64,000 bases of DNA. Source: Microbacterium sp. 1.5R. Lineage in GTDB: Bacteria; Actinomycetota; Actinomycetes; Actinomycetales; Microbacteriaceae. The notes beneath the pieces were generated by a model. That model was not told where the DNA came from. It worked only from the letters and a program-made list of their open reading frames with translations, and ran no database searches. Made by a program: the position numbers and the translations under genes. Positions within the stretch are counted from its first letter, which is position 1. Each line of letters begins with the position of its first letter. Below are positions 1-8,565 of this stretch, piece by piece. Location: NCBI RefSeq assembly GCF_007667425.1, contig NZ_VDRC01000001.1:825379-889378 (forward strand), written 5' to 3'.

Positions 1-1082
1 AGGATCTCGCCGATCTCCTGGGCGCGCTCGATCACGCCGTCGTTCTCGAACACGTCGATCGCGGCGAGCGCCGCGGCGCAGGCGATCGGGTTGCCGCCGT
101 AGGTGCCGCCGAGGCCGCCCGCGTGCGAGGCGTCCATGATCTCGGCGCGGCCGGTGACCGCGGCCAGGGGCAGGCCGCCGGCGATGCCCTTGGCGGTGGT
201 GATGAGGTCGGGCTCGATGCCGAAGATCTCGCTCGCGAACATGTGGCCGGTGCGGGCGAAGCCCGTCTGCACCTCGTCGGCGATGAAGACCACGCCGTTC
301 GCGCGGCACCAGTCGAGGATCGCGGGGAGGAAGCCCTCGGCGGGCACGATGAAGCCGCCCTCGCCCTGGATGGGCTCGATGATGACGGCGGCGAGGTTGT
401 CGGCGCCGACCTGCTTCTCGAGCTGCAGGATGACGCGGGCTGCCGCCTCGGGGCCGCTCAGTCCGTCGCGGTACGGGTACGACATCGGCGCGCGGTAGAC
501 CTCGGGCGCGAACGGGCCGAACCCGCTCTTGTACGGCATCGACTTGGCGGTGAGCGCCATGGTGAGGTTGGTGCGGCCGTGGTAGCCGTGGTCGAACGCG
601 ACGACGGCCTGGCGACCGGTGTGCTTGCGAGCGATCTTGATTGCGTTCTCGACGGCCTCCGCCCCGGAGTTGAACAGGGCGCTCTTCTTGGCGAAGTCGC
701 CGGGCGTGAGGCGGTTGAGCGCCTCGGCGACCTCGATGTACGACTCGTACGGCGAGATCATGAAGCAGGTGTGCGTGAACTGCGCTGCTTGAGCTGCGAC
801 GGCCGCGGCGATCTTCGGGTGCGCGTTGCCGACGGTGGTCACGGCGATGCCGGATCCGAGGTCGATGAGCGAGTTGCCGTCGGCGTCGACGACGACGCCT
901 CCGCCTGCGGCGACCGCCGCGACGGGCACGGTGTGGCCGACGCCGGCCGGTACGGCCTCGGCCTTGCGGGCGAGGATCTCGGCCGAGCGGGGCCCGGGGA
1001 GCTCGGTGACCAGGCGACGCTCCTGGGGGAGGTCGGGTCCGCCGAGGGGAACGGTCGCGGTGTCGGTGTCGAGGAGAGCCAT
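1..1082 (-). CDS. gabT: 4-aminobutyrate aminotransferase (partial, C-terminus off window)
   Basis: PLP-dependent class III aminotransferase that transfers the amino group of GABA to 2-oxoglutarate, giving succinic semialdehyde and glutamate. The visible 360 codons contain the class III hallmarks: an FNSGAEAVENAIK-type cofactor loop, a VIIEPIQGEGG segment, an FIADEVQTGFARTG motif and the PLP lysine in TTAKGIAGG. The C-terminal part runs off the left edge. The ATG at 1082 was chosen because the N-terminal extension (LLDTDTATVPLGGP) is typical of actinobacterial GabT and a TACGCT box lies 6 nt upstream, suggesting a leaderless mRNA. It is divergent from a PucR-type regulator, which probably controls it. 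Family assignment is firm; GABA as substrate rather than another omega-amino acid is inferred. Confidence 0.93.
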   Translation of the reverse strand, partial: MALLDTDTATVPLGGPDLPQERRLVTELPGPRSAEILARKAEAVPAGVGHTVPVAAVAAGGGVVVDADGNSLIDLGSGIAVTTVGNAHPKIAAAVAAQAAQFTHTCFMISPYESYIEVAEALNRLTPGDFAKKSALFNSGAEAVENAIKIARKHTGRQAVVAFDHGYHGRTNLTMALTAKSMPYKSGFGPFAPEVYRAPMSYPYRDGLSGPEAAARVILQLEKQVGADNLAAVIIEPIQGEGGFIVPAEGFLPAILDWCRANGVVFIADEVQTGFARTGHMFASEIFGIEPDLITTAKGIAGGLPLAAVTGRAEIMDASHAGGLGGTYGGNPIACAAALAAIDVFENDGVIERAQEIGEI

Positions 1083-1088
1083 GTCGCG

Positions 1089-1094
1089 AGCGTA
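1089..1094 (-). promoter_or_regulatory. -10 box of gabT (leaderless type)
   Basis: On the minus strand the hexamer TACGCT ends 6 nt before the gabT ATG, so transcription would start at or next to the start codon. No convincing -35 is visible. Confidence 0.45.
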
Positions 1095-1129
1095 CGACCG
1101 CGATCGACACCCCTGCATTCGCCGGGCTG

Positions 1130-1135
1130 TACAAT
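1130..1135 (+). promoter_or_regulatory. -10 box upstream of the PucR-type regulator gene
   Basis: TACAAT matches the sigma-70-like -10 consensus at five of six positions and lies about 55 nt before the ATG at 1190. A weak TCGACA is seen 20 nt upstream of it. The gabT/regulator interval is only about 107 bases, so any operator must overlap both promoters. Confidence 0.35.
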
Positions 1136-1189
1136 CTGACCGAGGGATTCGCCGCATCGTACATCCCTGTGACGCGAGAGGAGGAGCGG

Positions 1190-2698
1190 ATGGAGATCGC
1201 CGACGAGCCGACGCTGCAGGCGCTGCTGCGTCGCCGCGATCTCGGCCTGCGACTCGTCTCCGATCGAGAGGACCTGCCTGGCGACGCCCTGGGGCACGCC
1301 CTTCGCTGGGTGCACAGCTCCGACCTCGCCGACCCGACCCCGTTCCTCGCCGAGGACCTCGCCCTGCTGACGACGGGCGTCCAGTTCGACGCCGACACGT
1401 CGATCGACGTCTATGTCGATCGACTCGCCGACCGCGGCGTCCGCGGTCTCGGCTTCGGCACCGAGGTGCATCGAGCCGGCATCCCCGACGAACTTGTCGC
1501 CGCGTGCGCCCGGAGGGGGATGCCGCTCTTCGAGGTCCCCTACCGCACGCCGTTCATCGCCGTGGCGCGTGCGCACTCCGAGGCGATCGCCGCTCAGGCG
1601 TACGCGCGGCGCTCGTGGGCGCTGGACACGCAGCGCGCACTCGCCCTCGCCGCCCTCCGACCCCGCGGGCTCGACGCCACCCTCGCCGAGCTCGGGCGCC
1701 GCCTGGGCGTCTGGGTCGGGATGTACGACGCGTCGGGAGCACTGCAGTCCTCGCAGCCGCGCGACGAACTCGCGGACTCGGCGCAGGCGGTGCTCGGGCA
1801 GCACGTCGCCGAGGTGCTGACGCGCGGACTCGAGGCCGGGCAGTCGCTCACGGCCGGCGAGCGCTCCTTCATGCTGTTCACGATCGGACGAGGCGGCCGT
1901 CTGCGCGGGGTCATCGCGCTCGGCATCGACGGGCTCGACCCCGAGGCGCGCACCGTCGTGACCTCGGTCATCGCGATGGCCGGCCTCGCCCTCGAGCAGA
2001 GCGATCAGCTCGCCCGCAGTCGGCGGCGCCTGCACTCGCAGCTGCTCTCGTCACTGCAGGGCGACGACCCCGCGCTCGCCCGGCGGGTGCTCGGCTCGCT
2101 GCCTCCTGCTCCGATCGTGGTTGCCGTCGCGGCCGACGCTCCCGCCGGCCCGCTGACCGACTGGTGGGATCGACGCCGCACGGACGAGGGCACGGCGTCC
2201 TTCGTCGCCGAGTCCGACGACGGTGTCACGCTGTGCGTGTCGGCCGTCGACGAAGCGCTGCTCGACGAGGCGGCCGAGCGCTTCGGCATCCGCATCGGCG
2301 CATCGGGATCGGAGTCGTACGACTCCTTCTCGCGCGCGCACGCCCAGGCCGTCGCGGCCCTGCACCGGCAGACGGATGCCGGAGTGCACCGCTATGCCGA
2401 CACGGCGAGCGCCAGCATCCTCGGCGCGCTCGCGACCGACGAGGCCCGCCTGCTCGCGGAGTCCCGCCTCGCACCGCTGCGCGAGAACGATGCCCGTTCG
2501 GGGGGCGAGCTGGAGCGGACGCTGCGGGTCTGGCTCGAGCACGACGCGAAGGCGGAGCCGTCTGCGACAGCACTCGGCGTGCACCGGCATACCCTGCGGT
2601 CGCGCATCGCGCAGGCGGGGACGCTGCTCAGCGCCGACCTCTCATCGTTCCCCGCGCGCGCCGAGCTGTGGGCGCTGCTGCAGACGGCGCGGGACTGA
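1190..2698 (+). CDS. PucR-family transcriptional regulator
   Basis: Regulator of about 502 residues with an N-terminal PucR ligand-sensing region (roughly residues 5-120), a middle GGDEF-like/PucR module and a C-terminal PucR-type helix-turn-helix of about 60 residues (LERTLRVWLEHD, then LGVHRHTLRSRIAQA). Proteins of this architecture activate catabolic genes for purines, amino acids or GABA. The ATG at 1190 is preferred over an in-frame GTG at 1169 because a GAGGAGGAG ribosome-binding site sits just before it. The divergent gabT is the obvious target, as for the GABA-responsive members of the family in other actinobacteria, but the ligand is not shown by the sequence. A 31-bp tandem repeat follows the stop. 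Confidence 0.85.
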   Translation: MEIADEPTLQALLRRRDLGLRLVSDREDLPGDALGHALRWVHSSDLADPTPFLAEDLALLTTGVQFDADTSIDVYVDRLADRGVRGLGFGTEVHRAGIPDELVAACARRGMPLFEVPYRTPFIAVARAHSEAIAAQAYARRSWALDTQRALALAALRPRGLDATLAELGRRLGVWVGMYDASGALQSSQPRDELADSAQAVLGQHVAEVLTRGLEAGQSLTAGERSFMLFTIGRGGRLRGVIALGIDGLDPEARTVVTSVIAMAGLALEQSDQLARSRRRLHSQLLSSLQGDDPALARRVLGSLPPAPIVVAVAADAPAGPLTDWWDRRRTDEGTASFVAESDDGVTLCVSAVDEALLDEAAERFGIRIGASGSESYDSFSRAHAQAVAALHRQTDAGVHRYADTASASILGALATDEARLLAESRLAPLRENDARSGGELERTLRVWLEHDAKAEPSATALGVHRHTLRSRIAQAGTLLSADLSSFPARAELWALLQTARD

Positions 2699-2718
2699 CG
2701 CCGGCATCCCTCGCCGCC

Positions 2719-2842
2719 GGATGGGGCCGGATGGCTGGCGATTCCGGACGGATGGGGCCGGATGGCTGGCGATCCCGGACGGATGGGGCCGGATGGCTGG
2801 CGATCCTGGACGGATGGGGTCGGATGGCTGGCGATCCCCCGC
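2719..2842. repeat. 31-bp tandem repeat, four copies
   Basis: Four head-to-tail copies begin at 2719, 2750, 2781 and 2812. Each has the frame GGATGGGGCCGGATGGCTGG plus an 11-base end (CGATYCYGGAC), with only single-base differences between copies. The unit is not a multiple of three and lies between two convergent genes, so it is non-coding and likely varies in copy number. Confidence 0.9.
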
Positions 2843-2886
2843 CCGGCTGACGCACGGATGCCGTTCCGCCAGCCGCGCGGGCAATC

Positions 2887-2932
2887 GTCAGCCGTCCGTG
2901 CCGCGAGCCGTCAGCCGTCCGTGCCGCGAGCC
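2887..2932. repeat. 23-bp tandem duplication spanning the TetR stop codon
   Basis: The sequence GTCAGCCGTCCGTGCCGCGA plus GCC occurs at 2887-2909 and again, identically, at 2910-2932. The second copy contains the stop and last codons of the TetR gene, the first lies just beyond it, so slippage here could lengthen or shorten the protein end. Confidence 0.88.
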
Positions 2933-3537
2933 GAGTTGAGATACCGCCCCACGAACTCCTCGAAGAGGGTCACCATGTCGACGGAGTCGTCGAGCAGCCA
3001 TTGCAGTTGGATGCCGTCCATCACCGCGCTGATCAACCGCGCCGCCCGGGCGGGGTCGATGTCGGCCCGCACCTCGCCGTCCTCCTGTCCGCGGCGCAGG
3101 ATCTCCTCCGCCTCGGCCGCCCGGTCGCGATAGCGCGCGGCGAACTCGGCGTGCGACGGATGGTCGGGGTCCGTCGCCTCGGCCGACACGATCGCGTACA
3201 GCGAGGTGAGCCCGCGGGAGGTCTGGTTGTAGGCGACGACGCGGGTCGCCTGTTCGAGCAGCGTGTGCTCAGCGGGGTCTCCCGCCGCCGCGCGCACCTT
3301 CGCGTCGCGCTGGTGCAGCACCTCGGCGAAGAGCTCCTCCTTGTCGGCGAAGTGGTGCAGCAGGCCGGCGGGCGTCACGCCGACGCGCTTCGCGATCTCC
3401 CGCAGAGACCCGCCATGGAACCCCGTGCGGGAGAACACCGCGAGCGCTTCGTCGACGATCGCCTGCCGCCGGGCCTGGCCCGCCGCGTAGGGCCCGCGGC
3501 GTCCACGCCCGGCGACCGGCTGCTGATCCGTGCTCAC
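2911..3537 (-). CDS. TetR-family transcriptional regulator
   Basis: A 208-residue TetR repressor. The N-terminal helix-turn-helix is clear at about residues 22-70 (AIVDEALAVFSRTGFHGGSL, then REIAKRVGVTPAGLLHHFADKEEL). The C-terminal ligand domain resembles the BetI/TetR_C_6 group with a terminal DGIQLQWLLD stretch typical of that group. The start is GTG at 3537 with a GGGAG site upstream. It begins 30 bases after the secreted glucoamylase-like gene and in the same direction, so the two are probably co-transcribed and the regulator may control that unit from the palindrome at 5312-5321. Ligand unknown. Confidence 0.88.
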   Translation of the reverse strand: MSTDQQPVAGRGRRGPYAAGQARRQAIVDEALAVFSRTGFHGGSLREIAKRVGVTPAGLLHHFADKEELFAEVLHQRDAKVRAAAGDPAEHTLLEQATRVVAYNQTSRGLTSLYAIVSAEATDPDHPSHAEFAARYRDRAAEAEEILRRGQEDGEVRADIDPARAARLISAVMDGIQLQWLLDDSVDMVTLFEEFVGRYLNSARGTDG

Positions 3538-3567
3538 TGCCCGCTCCCGTCCCCCGACGCGGGGGGC

Positions 3568-5253
3568 TCAGCCGCCGTGGCCGTGCCCCGCTCCCCACGA
3601 CGAGCCGAATACCTGCTGCGTCATCGCGGGCCGCAGACGCTGCTCCATCTCACGGTCCACGAAGTAGTCCTTGAGTGTATCTTTCGTCAGCTCGTTGCCG
3701 ATCGCGGCCATGATCATCGATTGGTCGAGCGACAGATAGCGCTCGGCGATGGTGCCGCTGTGCACGGCGACCGCGTCGTAGAAGCCGCCCGAACCGTAGG
3801 CTCCGAGATCCTGCTCGATGCCCTCGAGGTTCTGCAGCGCACCCGCGCGGTCGTAGGGCAGCGCGAGGAACGCGGCGTGCGGGGTCACGACGCCGTCGCC
3901 GAACTCGGGGTCGGGGTTCGTGCCGGTCGAGCATCCGGGGCGATCGATGTCGACGTCGGTCTTCTCGGCATCCGAGGTGTACCCATCCGACCGCATGCCT
4001 GCGATGTCGACGCCGTACTCGGCGTATCCGCCGAAGGGATCGCTCGCCGGGGAGAAGCCCCAGTACCCGTAGCCCGCCTCGTCGAGACCGTGCTGCTTCT
4101 GCACGGCGACCGTGATCGGGTGGTTGAGCTTCCACGAGGTCGGGCCCCACTTCGTCTCGGGCACGAGCAGGTCGGGCATCAACGACTCGAACATGCTGCC
4201 GCCCCAGCTCGGGACGAACGACATGCCGCCGTACTGGTAGGCGCCCTCCCAGACCTCGATGCCGTCGTACGTGCGGTACTCGCCCTGCGGGAGCTGCTCC
4301 TGCCAGGCCCAATCGCAGCCGGGAGGCATGGTACGGTGCGTGCCGGACAGCGCTGTGGCGGGGATCTGCCCGTTGGCGATGCCGAGGTAGGTCGCGATAC
4401 GGCTCTCGCTCACGGTCGTGTCGTAGTGATGGCATGTGTAGTACGCCGTCTCGCCCGAGCCGTTGTACATCGGTGCCTCGACGCTGCAGTCCGGCGGAGC
4501 CGCATCCCAGAAGCCGCCGCGGTTCGTGCCGGCGGGGAGGCCGGCGGCACCGGCCGGGTCGAAGAACGACGCGAAGTCCATGGAGTCGTACAGCGCGTCG
4601 GCCTGCTCCGCGAGGTCGGGCTCGGCCTCGCGGACGATGCGCAGGGATGCGGCGAGCCACCCGTTGTCGACCGTGCTGAGGAAGGGGTGCACGGGGTCGC
4701 CCGAGTCGGGCCAGGTCGTGAGCTTCTCCCCCGTGGTCGGCGAATACCAGTTGTAGAACATCCCGCTGGCGTCGTTCCGCTCCAGTCCGGCGAGGGTGTC
4801 GAGGGTCGTGGACAGACGCTCGTGCGCCTCGCCATCGTCGATGATGCCGAGGTCTCGCGCCGTGACCGTCGACCACAGGTATCCGCCGATGTTCGTCGGC
4901 GAGGTGTAGGCGCCCGGCGTCTGCAGATCGCCGGCGACGTTGTCGGACGGCAGGCCCGTCGCCTCGTCGGTCATCGCGTCCAGCGATCGCCAAGTGTCGA
5001 CAGCCCAGCGGTTCAGCTCCTCGGTACCGGGCTTGCCGCCACCGTGACCGCCGCCGCCGTGACCGCCGCCTCCGCCGTGTCCTCCGTGTCCGCCGCCTCC
5101 GTGACCGCCGCCTCCGCCGTGGGCGTTGCTGTTACCTTCGCCACGGCCACCGCCGAGTCCGTCGCCGTCGCCGCCCGCGATCGCGGGGCCGGCGACCGCG
5201 AGTCCCGCGACGACCAGTCCGGCCGCCGCCGCTGCGCTCATCCACCGTTTCAT
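3568..5253 (-). CDS. secreted glucoamylase-like protein with Gly/His-rich linker
   Basis: Protein of 561 residues. An N-terminal signal peptide (MKRWMSAAAAAG..., cleavage near AIA-G at about residue 27) is followed by a Gly/His-rich repeat at residues 27-75 and then an alpha/alpha-barrel domain of the putative glucoamylase family (PF10091/COG5368): NGWLAASLRIV, a WGGSMFESLMPDLLVPE stretch and GYWGFSPASDPFGGY. The family acts on or near glucans; members include cyclic-glucan enzymes, so the exact reaction is open. A longer frame to 5316 exists, but the ATG at 5253 has an AGGAG site and starts the signal peptide. The C-terminus again ends in a HGHGG tail. The Gly/His tract could bind metal ions. 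Confidence 0.82.
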   Translation of the reverse strand: MKRWMSAAAAAGLVVAGLAVAGPAIAGGDGDGLGGGRGEGNSNAHGGGGGHGGGGHGGHGGGGGHGGGGHGGGKPGTEELNRWAVDTWRSLDAMTDEATGLPSDNVAGDLQTPGAYTSPTNIGGYLWSTVTARDLGIIDDGEAHERLSTTLDTLAGLERNDASGMFYNWYSPTTGEKLTTWPDSGDPVHPFLSTVDNGWLAASLRIVREAEPDLAEQADALYDSMDFASFFDPAGAAGLPAGTNRGGFWDAAPPDCSVEAPMYNGSGETAYYTCHHYDTTVSESRIATYLGIANGQIPATALSGTHRTMPPGCDWAWQEQLPQGEYRTYDGIEVWEGAYQYGGMSFVPSWGGSMFESLMPDLLVPETKWGPTSWKLNHPITVAVQKQHGLDEAGYGYWGFSPASDPFGGYAEYGVDIAGMRSDGYTSDAEKTDVDIDRPGCSTGTNPDPEFGDGVVTPHAAFLALPYDRAGALQNLEGIEQDLGAYGSGGFYDAVAVHSGTIAERYLSLDQSMIMAAIGNELTKDTLKDYFVDREMEQRLRPAMTQQVFGSSWGAGHGHGG

Positions 5254-5311
5254 CGTGTCTCCTCGTCGAGAACGGCGCCGCAGATCGCAGCGCTCCGATT
5301 CGCGAAAACCT

Positions 5312-5321
5312 AACACGTGTT
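5312..5321. promoter_or_regulatory. palindrome upstream of the glucoamylase-like gene
   Basis: AACACGTGTT is a perfect 10-bp palindrome. On the minus strand a direct half-site GAACAC precedes it (GAACACTGAACACGTGTT). It lies about 60 nt before the start codon, where an operator for the linked TetR regulator would be expected. The link to that regulator is inference. Confidence 0.35.
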
Positions 5322-5460
5322 CAGTGTTCGCTCAACCCCCTGCGCGCCGTCCCGTACCCTCCCGTACCGGATCTCCCGCCCGCCGACGCCCCTCTTCCCT
5401 CCCGCGACGAAACCCACCGGGCGACACACGACCCTCGCCCCGCGCCGCGCGCGACCCTCG

Positions 5461-5502
5461 CCCCGCGCCCCGCGCCCCGCGCCCCGCGCCCCGCGCCCCG
5501 CG
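5461..5502. repeat. 7-bp microsatellite-like repeat CCCCGCG, six copies
   Basis: Six perfect head-to-tail copies of CCCCGCG lie in the interval between the glucoamylase-like gene and the end of ramB, within a pyrimidine-rich stretch starting near 5370. No gene is seen in this 273-base interval (5254-5526). Confidence 0.9.
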
Positions 5503-5526
5503 AGAGCGAACACCGCGGCGAAGCAC

Positions 5527-6978
5527 TCAGCGCGGCGCGTGCGCCTCGAGGAACTCGTACACGTCGGTCGTGTCCACCCCGGGGAACGACCCGGTCGGCA
5601 GCGTCGCGAGCAGGGTGCGCGGCGTCTTCACGTTCGGCCAGGAGTGCTCGCGCCACCGCTCCTCCAGCTCGGCAGGCGCGCGGCGGCAGCACACCTCGAT
5701 CGAGTGCTTCGAGACGCCACGGTGCGGGGTGTCTCTACCCACGAACCACTTCGTGTCGTCGAAACGCACCCCCACGCTCACCGAATGCAGCCCCTCGCTC
5801 GACGCCTCGACGCGGGCGGTGCACCAGTACGTCCCGTTTCCCGTGTCGGTGTACTGGTAGTACGGGTTGAACCGGTCGTCCTCCTCGAACACCACGCGGC
5901 TCGTCCAGCGCCGGCAGCACATCTGCCCCTCGATCGCTCCGAGGCGGTCGGTCGGGAAGTTCACGTCGTCGTTCTCATACGCCTTCGTGATGGTGCCCGA
6001 TTCGTGCACCTTGAGGAAGTGCACCGGGATGCCGAGGTGGCGCGTCGCGAGATTGGTGAAGCGGTGCGCCGCGGTCTCGTACGAGACGGAGTACGCGTCG
6101 CGCAGGTCTTCGATCGAGATCGATCGCCGAGCCTTGGCCTCCTGCAGCGCGGGCACGACGTGGGCCTCGGGGATGAGGAGGGCCCCGGTGAGGTAGTTGG
6201 TCTCGACCCGCTGGCGGAGGAACTCGGCGTAGCTGCGCGGCTCGGCATGCCCGAGGATCCTGCTCGACAGCGCCTGCAGCACCGCGGTGCGGGCATCACC
6301 CTTCGCCGGCACCGCACTCGACAGGTAGAGCCGGCCGTTCGCGAGGTCGGCGACGCTGCGCGTGGTCTGCGGCAGGTCCGGCGCGTAGTGCAGTGTGAAG
6401 CCGAGGTAGGCGGCGATCTCGGATGCCGTCCGCTGCGTGAGCGGGCCGCCGGGATGCCGCACGGCGGCGAGGATCTCGGACGCCTTGGCCTCCAGGTCGG
6501 CGAAGTGGTTGTCCTGGCGTCGCATGAGGTGCCGCAGATCGACGTTCGCGCGCCGGGCCTCCTCGGGGGTGGCAGCACGCTCGTCGCGGAGCCTGTCGAT
6601 CTCGCCGTGCAGTGCGAGCAGTGCGCGAAGCGCCTCCGTCGGCACGCTCTTCGCGATGCGGAACGGCTCGATGCCGAGCGCCTGGAACGTCTGCCCCTTC
6701 ATGGCCCGCTCGAGCGCGATCTCTGCGGCGCTGCGCTCGTCGAGCGGCTCCCCCTCGAGCAGCGCGTCGATCGTGACGCCCAGCGCGCGGGCGATCGTCT
6801 GCAGCAGCGTGAGTTTGGGCTCGCGCTTGCCCGTCTCGATCATCGACAGCTGACTCGGTGCCCGGTCCACGGTCGAAGCGAGGTCGTCGAGCGTCATCCC
6901 GCGTGCCGTGCGCAGCTGCCTGATGCGCCGTCCGATCGTGAGGGCGTCGGTGTCGTTCTCGTCGCTGAGGGCGTCCAT
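5527..6978 (-). CDS. ramB: RamB-type XRE regulator of acetate/glyoxylate metabolism
   Basis: Regulator of 483 residues. It has an XRE helix-turn-helix at about 14-72 ([35 protein letters not shown]), a central ImmA/IrrE-like domain whose metal site is replaced by [13 protein letters not shown] as in RamB, and a DUF2083 C-terminus with two CCRR motifs (MCCRRW and VCCRRA). In Corynebacterium RamB represses aceA and aceB and regulates its own gene. Here it is divergent from aceA, with overlapping palindromes between them that cover its own -10 box. The ATG at 6978 lies 7 nt from that -10 (CAGAAT), so the mRNA is probably leaderless. Confidence 0.9.
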   Translation of the reverse strand: MDALSDENDTDALTIGRRIRQLRTARGMTLDDLASTVDRAPSQLSMIETGKREPKLTLLQTIARALGVTIDALLEGEPLDERSAAEIALERAMKGQTFQALGIEPFRIAKSVPTEALRALLALHGEIDRLRDERAATPEEARRANVDLRHLMRRQDNHFADLEAKASEILAAVRHPGGPLTQRTASEIAAYLGFTLHYAPDLPQTTRSVADLANGRLYLSSAVPAKGDARTAVLQALSSRILGHAEPRSYAEFLRQRVETNYLTGALLIPEAHVVPALQEAKARRSISIEDLRDAYSVSYETAAHRFTNLATRHLGIPVHFLKVHESGTITKAYENDDVNFPTDRLGAIEGQMCCRRWTSRVVFEEDDRFNPYYQYTDTGNGTYWCTARVEASSEGLHSVSVGVRFDDTKWFVGRDTPHRGVSKHSIEVCCRRAPAELEERWREHSWPNVKTPRTLLATLPTGSFPGVDTTDVYEFLEAHAPR

Positions 6979-6985
6979 GGCGGCG

Positions 6986-7006
6986 ATTCTGTCACAGAAA
7001 CAGAAT
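6986..7006. promoter_or_regulatory. putative RamB operator between ramB and aceA
   Basis: A 21-bp inverted repeat ATTCTGT-N7-ACAGAAT contains a second, nested one, TTCTG-TCA-CAGAA (6987-6999). On the minus strand the left arm is also the ramB -10 box (CAGAAT), so a protein bound here would block ramB transcription and sit upstream of aceA. Confidence 0.55.
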
Positions 7007-7113
7007 TTCGGGCGATCTTCACATGGAAAACGTCGGGTATCCCGGCCACTCTTCACGGATGGTTGATCACAAACCACCCGGCACCGCCGCCGGGATCCGA
7101 TGAAGGAGACACC

Positions 7114-8439
7114 ATGTCGAACACCGCTGAGAACCGCACCCCTCGCCCCGCCGGTCTGCGGGCGGGCGACCAGGTCCAGACGGCCGCTGAGCTGCAGGAG
7201 ATCTGGGACACCGACCCGCGCTGGGACGGCGTCGCGCGCACCTACACGGCAGACGACGTCATCCGCATCCGTGGCTCTGTCCGTGAGGACTCCACCCTCG
7301 CCCACCGCGGTGCCGAGAACCTCTGGAACCTGCTGCACACCGAGGAGTACGTGCGGGCGCTCGGCGCATACACCGGTGGGCAGGCCGTGCAGCAGGTGCG
7401 CGCCGGGCTCAAGGCCATCTACCTCTCGGGGTGGCAGGTCGCCGCCGACGGCAACCTCGCGGGGCAGACCTATCCCGACCAGTCGCTGTACCCCGCGAAC
7501 TCGGTGCCGGCGGTCGTTCGGCGCATCAACAACGCGCTGCTGCGCCAGGACCAGCTCGAGCACGCCGAGGGGAACGTCACCCAGGACTGGCTCGCGCCGA
7601 TCGTGGCGGATGCCGAGGCCGGCTTCGGCGGCCCGCTCAACGCCTACGAGCTCGCGCAGTCGCTGATCCAGTCCGGCGCCGCGGCGATCCACTGGGAGGA
7701 TCAACTCGCCAGTGAGAAGAAGTGCGGCCACCTCGGCGGCAAGGTGCTCGTGCCGACGCAGCAGCACATCCGCACCCTGAACGCGGCGCGTCTCGCCGCC
7801 GACGTCGCCGGCGTGCCGACCGTCATCATCGCCCGGACGGATGCTCTCGCGGCCGACCTGCTGACCAGCGACGTCGACGAGCGCGACCAGCGGTTCACCA
7901 CCGGCGAGCGCACGCCCGAGGGCTTCTACCGCGTCCGCGCCGGCATCGAGTCGGTCATCAGCCGCGGTCTCGCCTTCGCTCCGTACGCCGACCTGCTCTG
8001 GGTCGAGACGGGCGAGCCCGACATCGCGCTCGCCCGCGAGTTCGCCGCGGCGGTCCACGCGGAGTTCCCCGGCAAGCTGCTCGCGTACAACTGCTCGCCG
8101 AGCTTCAACTGGAAGCGACACCTCTCGGATGCCGAGATCGCGACGTTCCAGCGCGAGCTCGCCGATCTGGGCTACAAGTTCCAGTTCATCACCCTGGCCG
8201 GCTTCCACGCCCTGAACCACTCCATGTTCGACCTCGCCCGCGGCTACGCCGAGCGCGCCATGAGCGCGTACGTCGAGTTGCAGGAGGCCGAGTTCGCCGC
8301 CGAAGCCGACGGCTACACCGCCACCAAGCACCAGCGCGAGGCGGGCACCGGCTACTTCGACGTCATCTCGACCGCGCTCAACCCCGACAGCGCGACGCTC
8401 GCCCTCGCCGGCTCCACCGAGACCGCGCAGTTCCACTGA
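7114..8439 (+). CDS. aceA: isocitrate lyase
   Basis: Cleaves isocitrate to succinate and glyoxylate, the first step of the glyoxylate shunt. It has 441 residues, the normal bacterial size. The catalytic loop KKCGHLGGK is intact with Cys204, the Mg-binding and substrate region [17 protein letters not shown] is present, and so is the closing NCSPSFNWK motif. The ATG at 7114 has a GAAGGAGA ribosome-binding site. It is followed by a large hairpin and then by aceB in the same direction, so the shunt genes are adjacent and probably under RamB control. Confidence 0.98.
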   Translation: MSNTAENRTPRPAGLRAGDQVQTAAELQEIWDTDPRWDGVARTYTADDVIRIRGSVREDSTLAHRGAENLWNLLHTEEYVRALGAYTGGQAVQQVRAGLKAIYLSGWQVAADGNLAGQTYPDQSLYPANSVPAVVRRINNALLRQDQLEHAEGNVTQDWLAPIVADAEAGFGGPLNAYELAQSLIQSGAAAIHWEDQLASEKKCGHLGGKVLVPTQQHIRTLNAARLAADVAGVPTVIIARTDALAADLLTSDVDERDQRFTTGERTPEGFYRVRAGIESVISRGLAFAPYADLLWVETGEPDIALAREFAAAVHAEFPGKLLAYNCSPSFNWKRHLSDAEIATFQRELADLGYKFQFITLAGFHALNHSMFDLARGYAERAMSAYVELQEAEFAAEADGYTATKHQREAGTGYFDVISTALNPDSATLALAGSTETAQFH

Positions 8440-8468
8440 CCCCCTCCCCCCCTCCCCCCCTCTCCGCC

Positions 8469-8544
8469 GAGACCCCCGGTTGTCGCCGAGACCCCGCCCT
8501 GCTGACGTCACCAGCACGGGGTCTCGGCGGGAATCCGGGGTCTC
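8469..8544 (+). terminator. long compound hairpin between aceA and aceB
   Basis: Nested inverted repeats: GAGACCCCCGG pairs with CCGGGGTCTC and GCCGAGACCCCG pairs with CGGGGTCTCGGC, around a loop that itself holds GCTG/CAGC arms. The stem is over 20 bp. It may be a terminator or attenuator that lowers aceB relative to aceA, or a stem protecting the aceA message. There is no U-tract. Confidence 0.65.
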
Positions 8545-8565
8545 AGCATCAGCAAAGGACGCATC

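Noticed and set aside
839..2035. 398-residue minus-strand frame over the PucR-type gene and gabT start
   Set aside because: It is antisense to a regulator with clear domains and is in a different frame from gabT.
2719..2842. Possible CRISPR array
   Set aside because: The 31-bp units directly abut, there are no unique spacers and no cas genes are seen.
5461..5502. Possible CRISPR array
   Set aside because: The heptamer copies are contiguous with no spacers.
5317..7113. A plus-strand frame that runs through ramB into aceA
   Set aside because: It is antisense to ramB, has no domain, and aceA has its own clear start at 7114.
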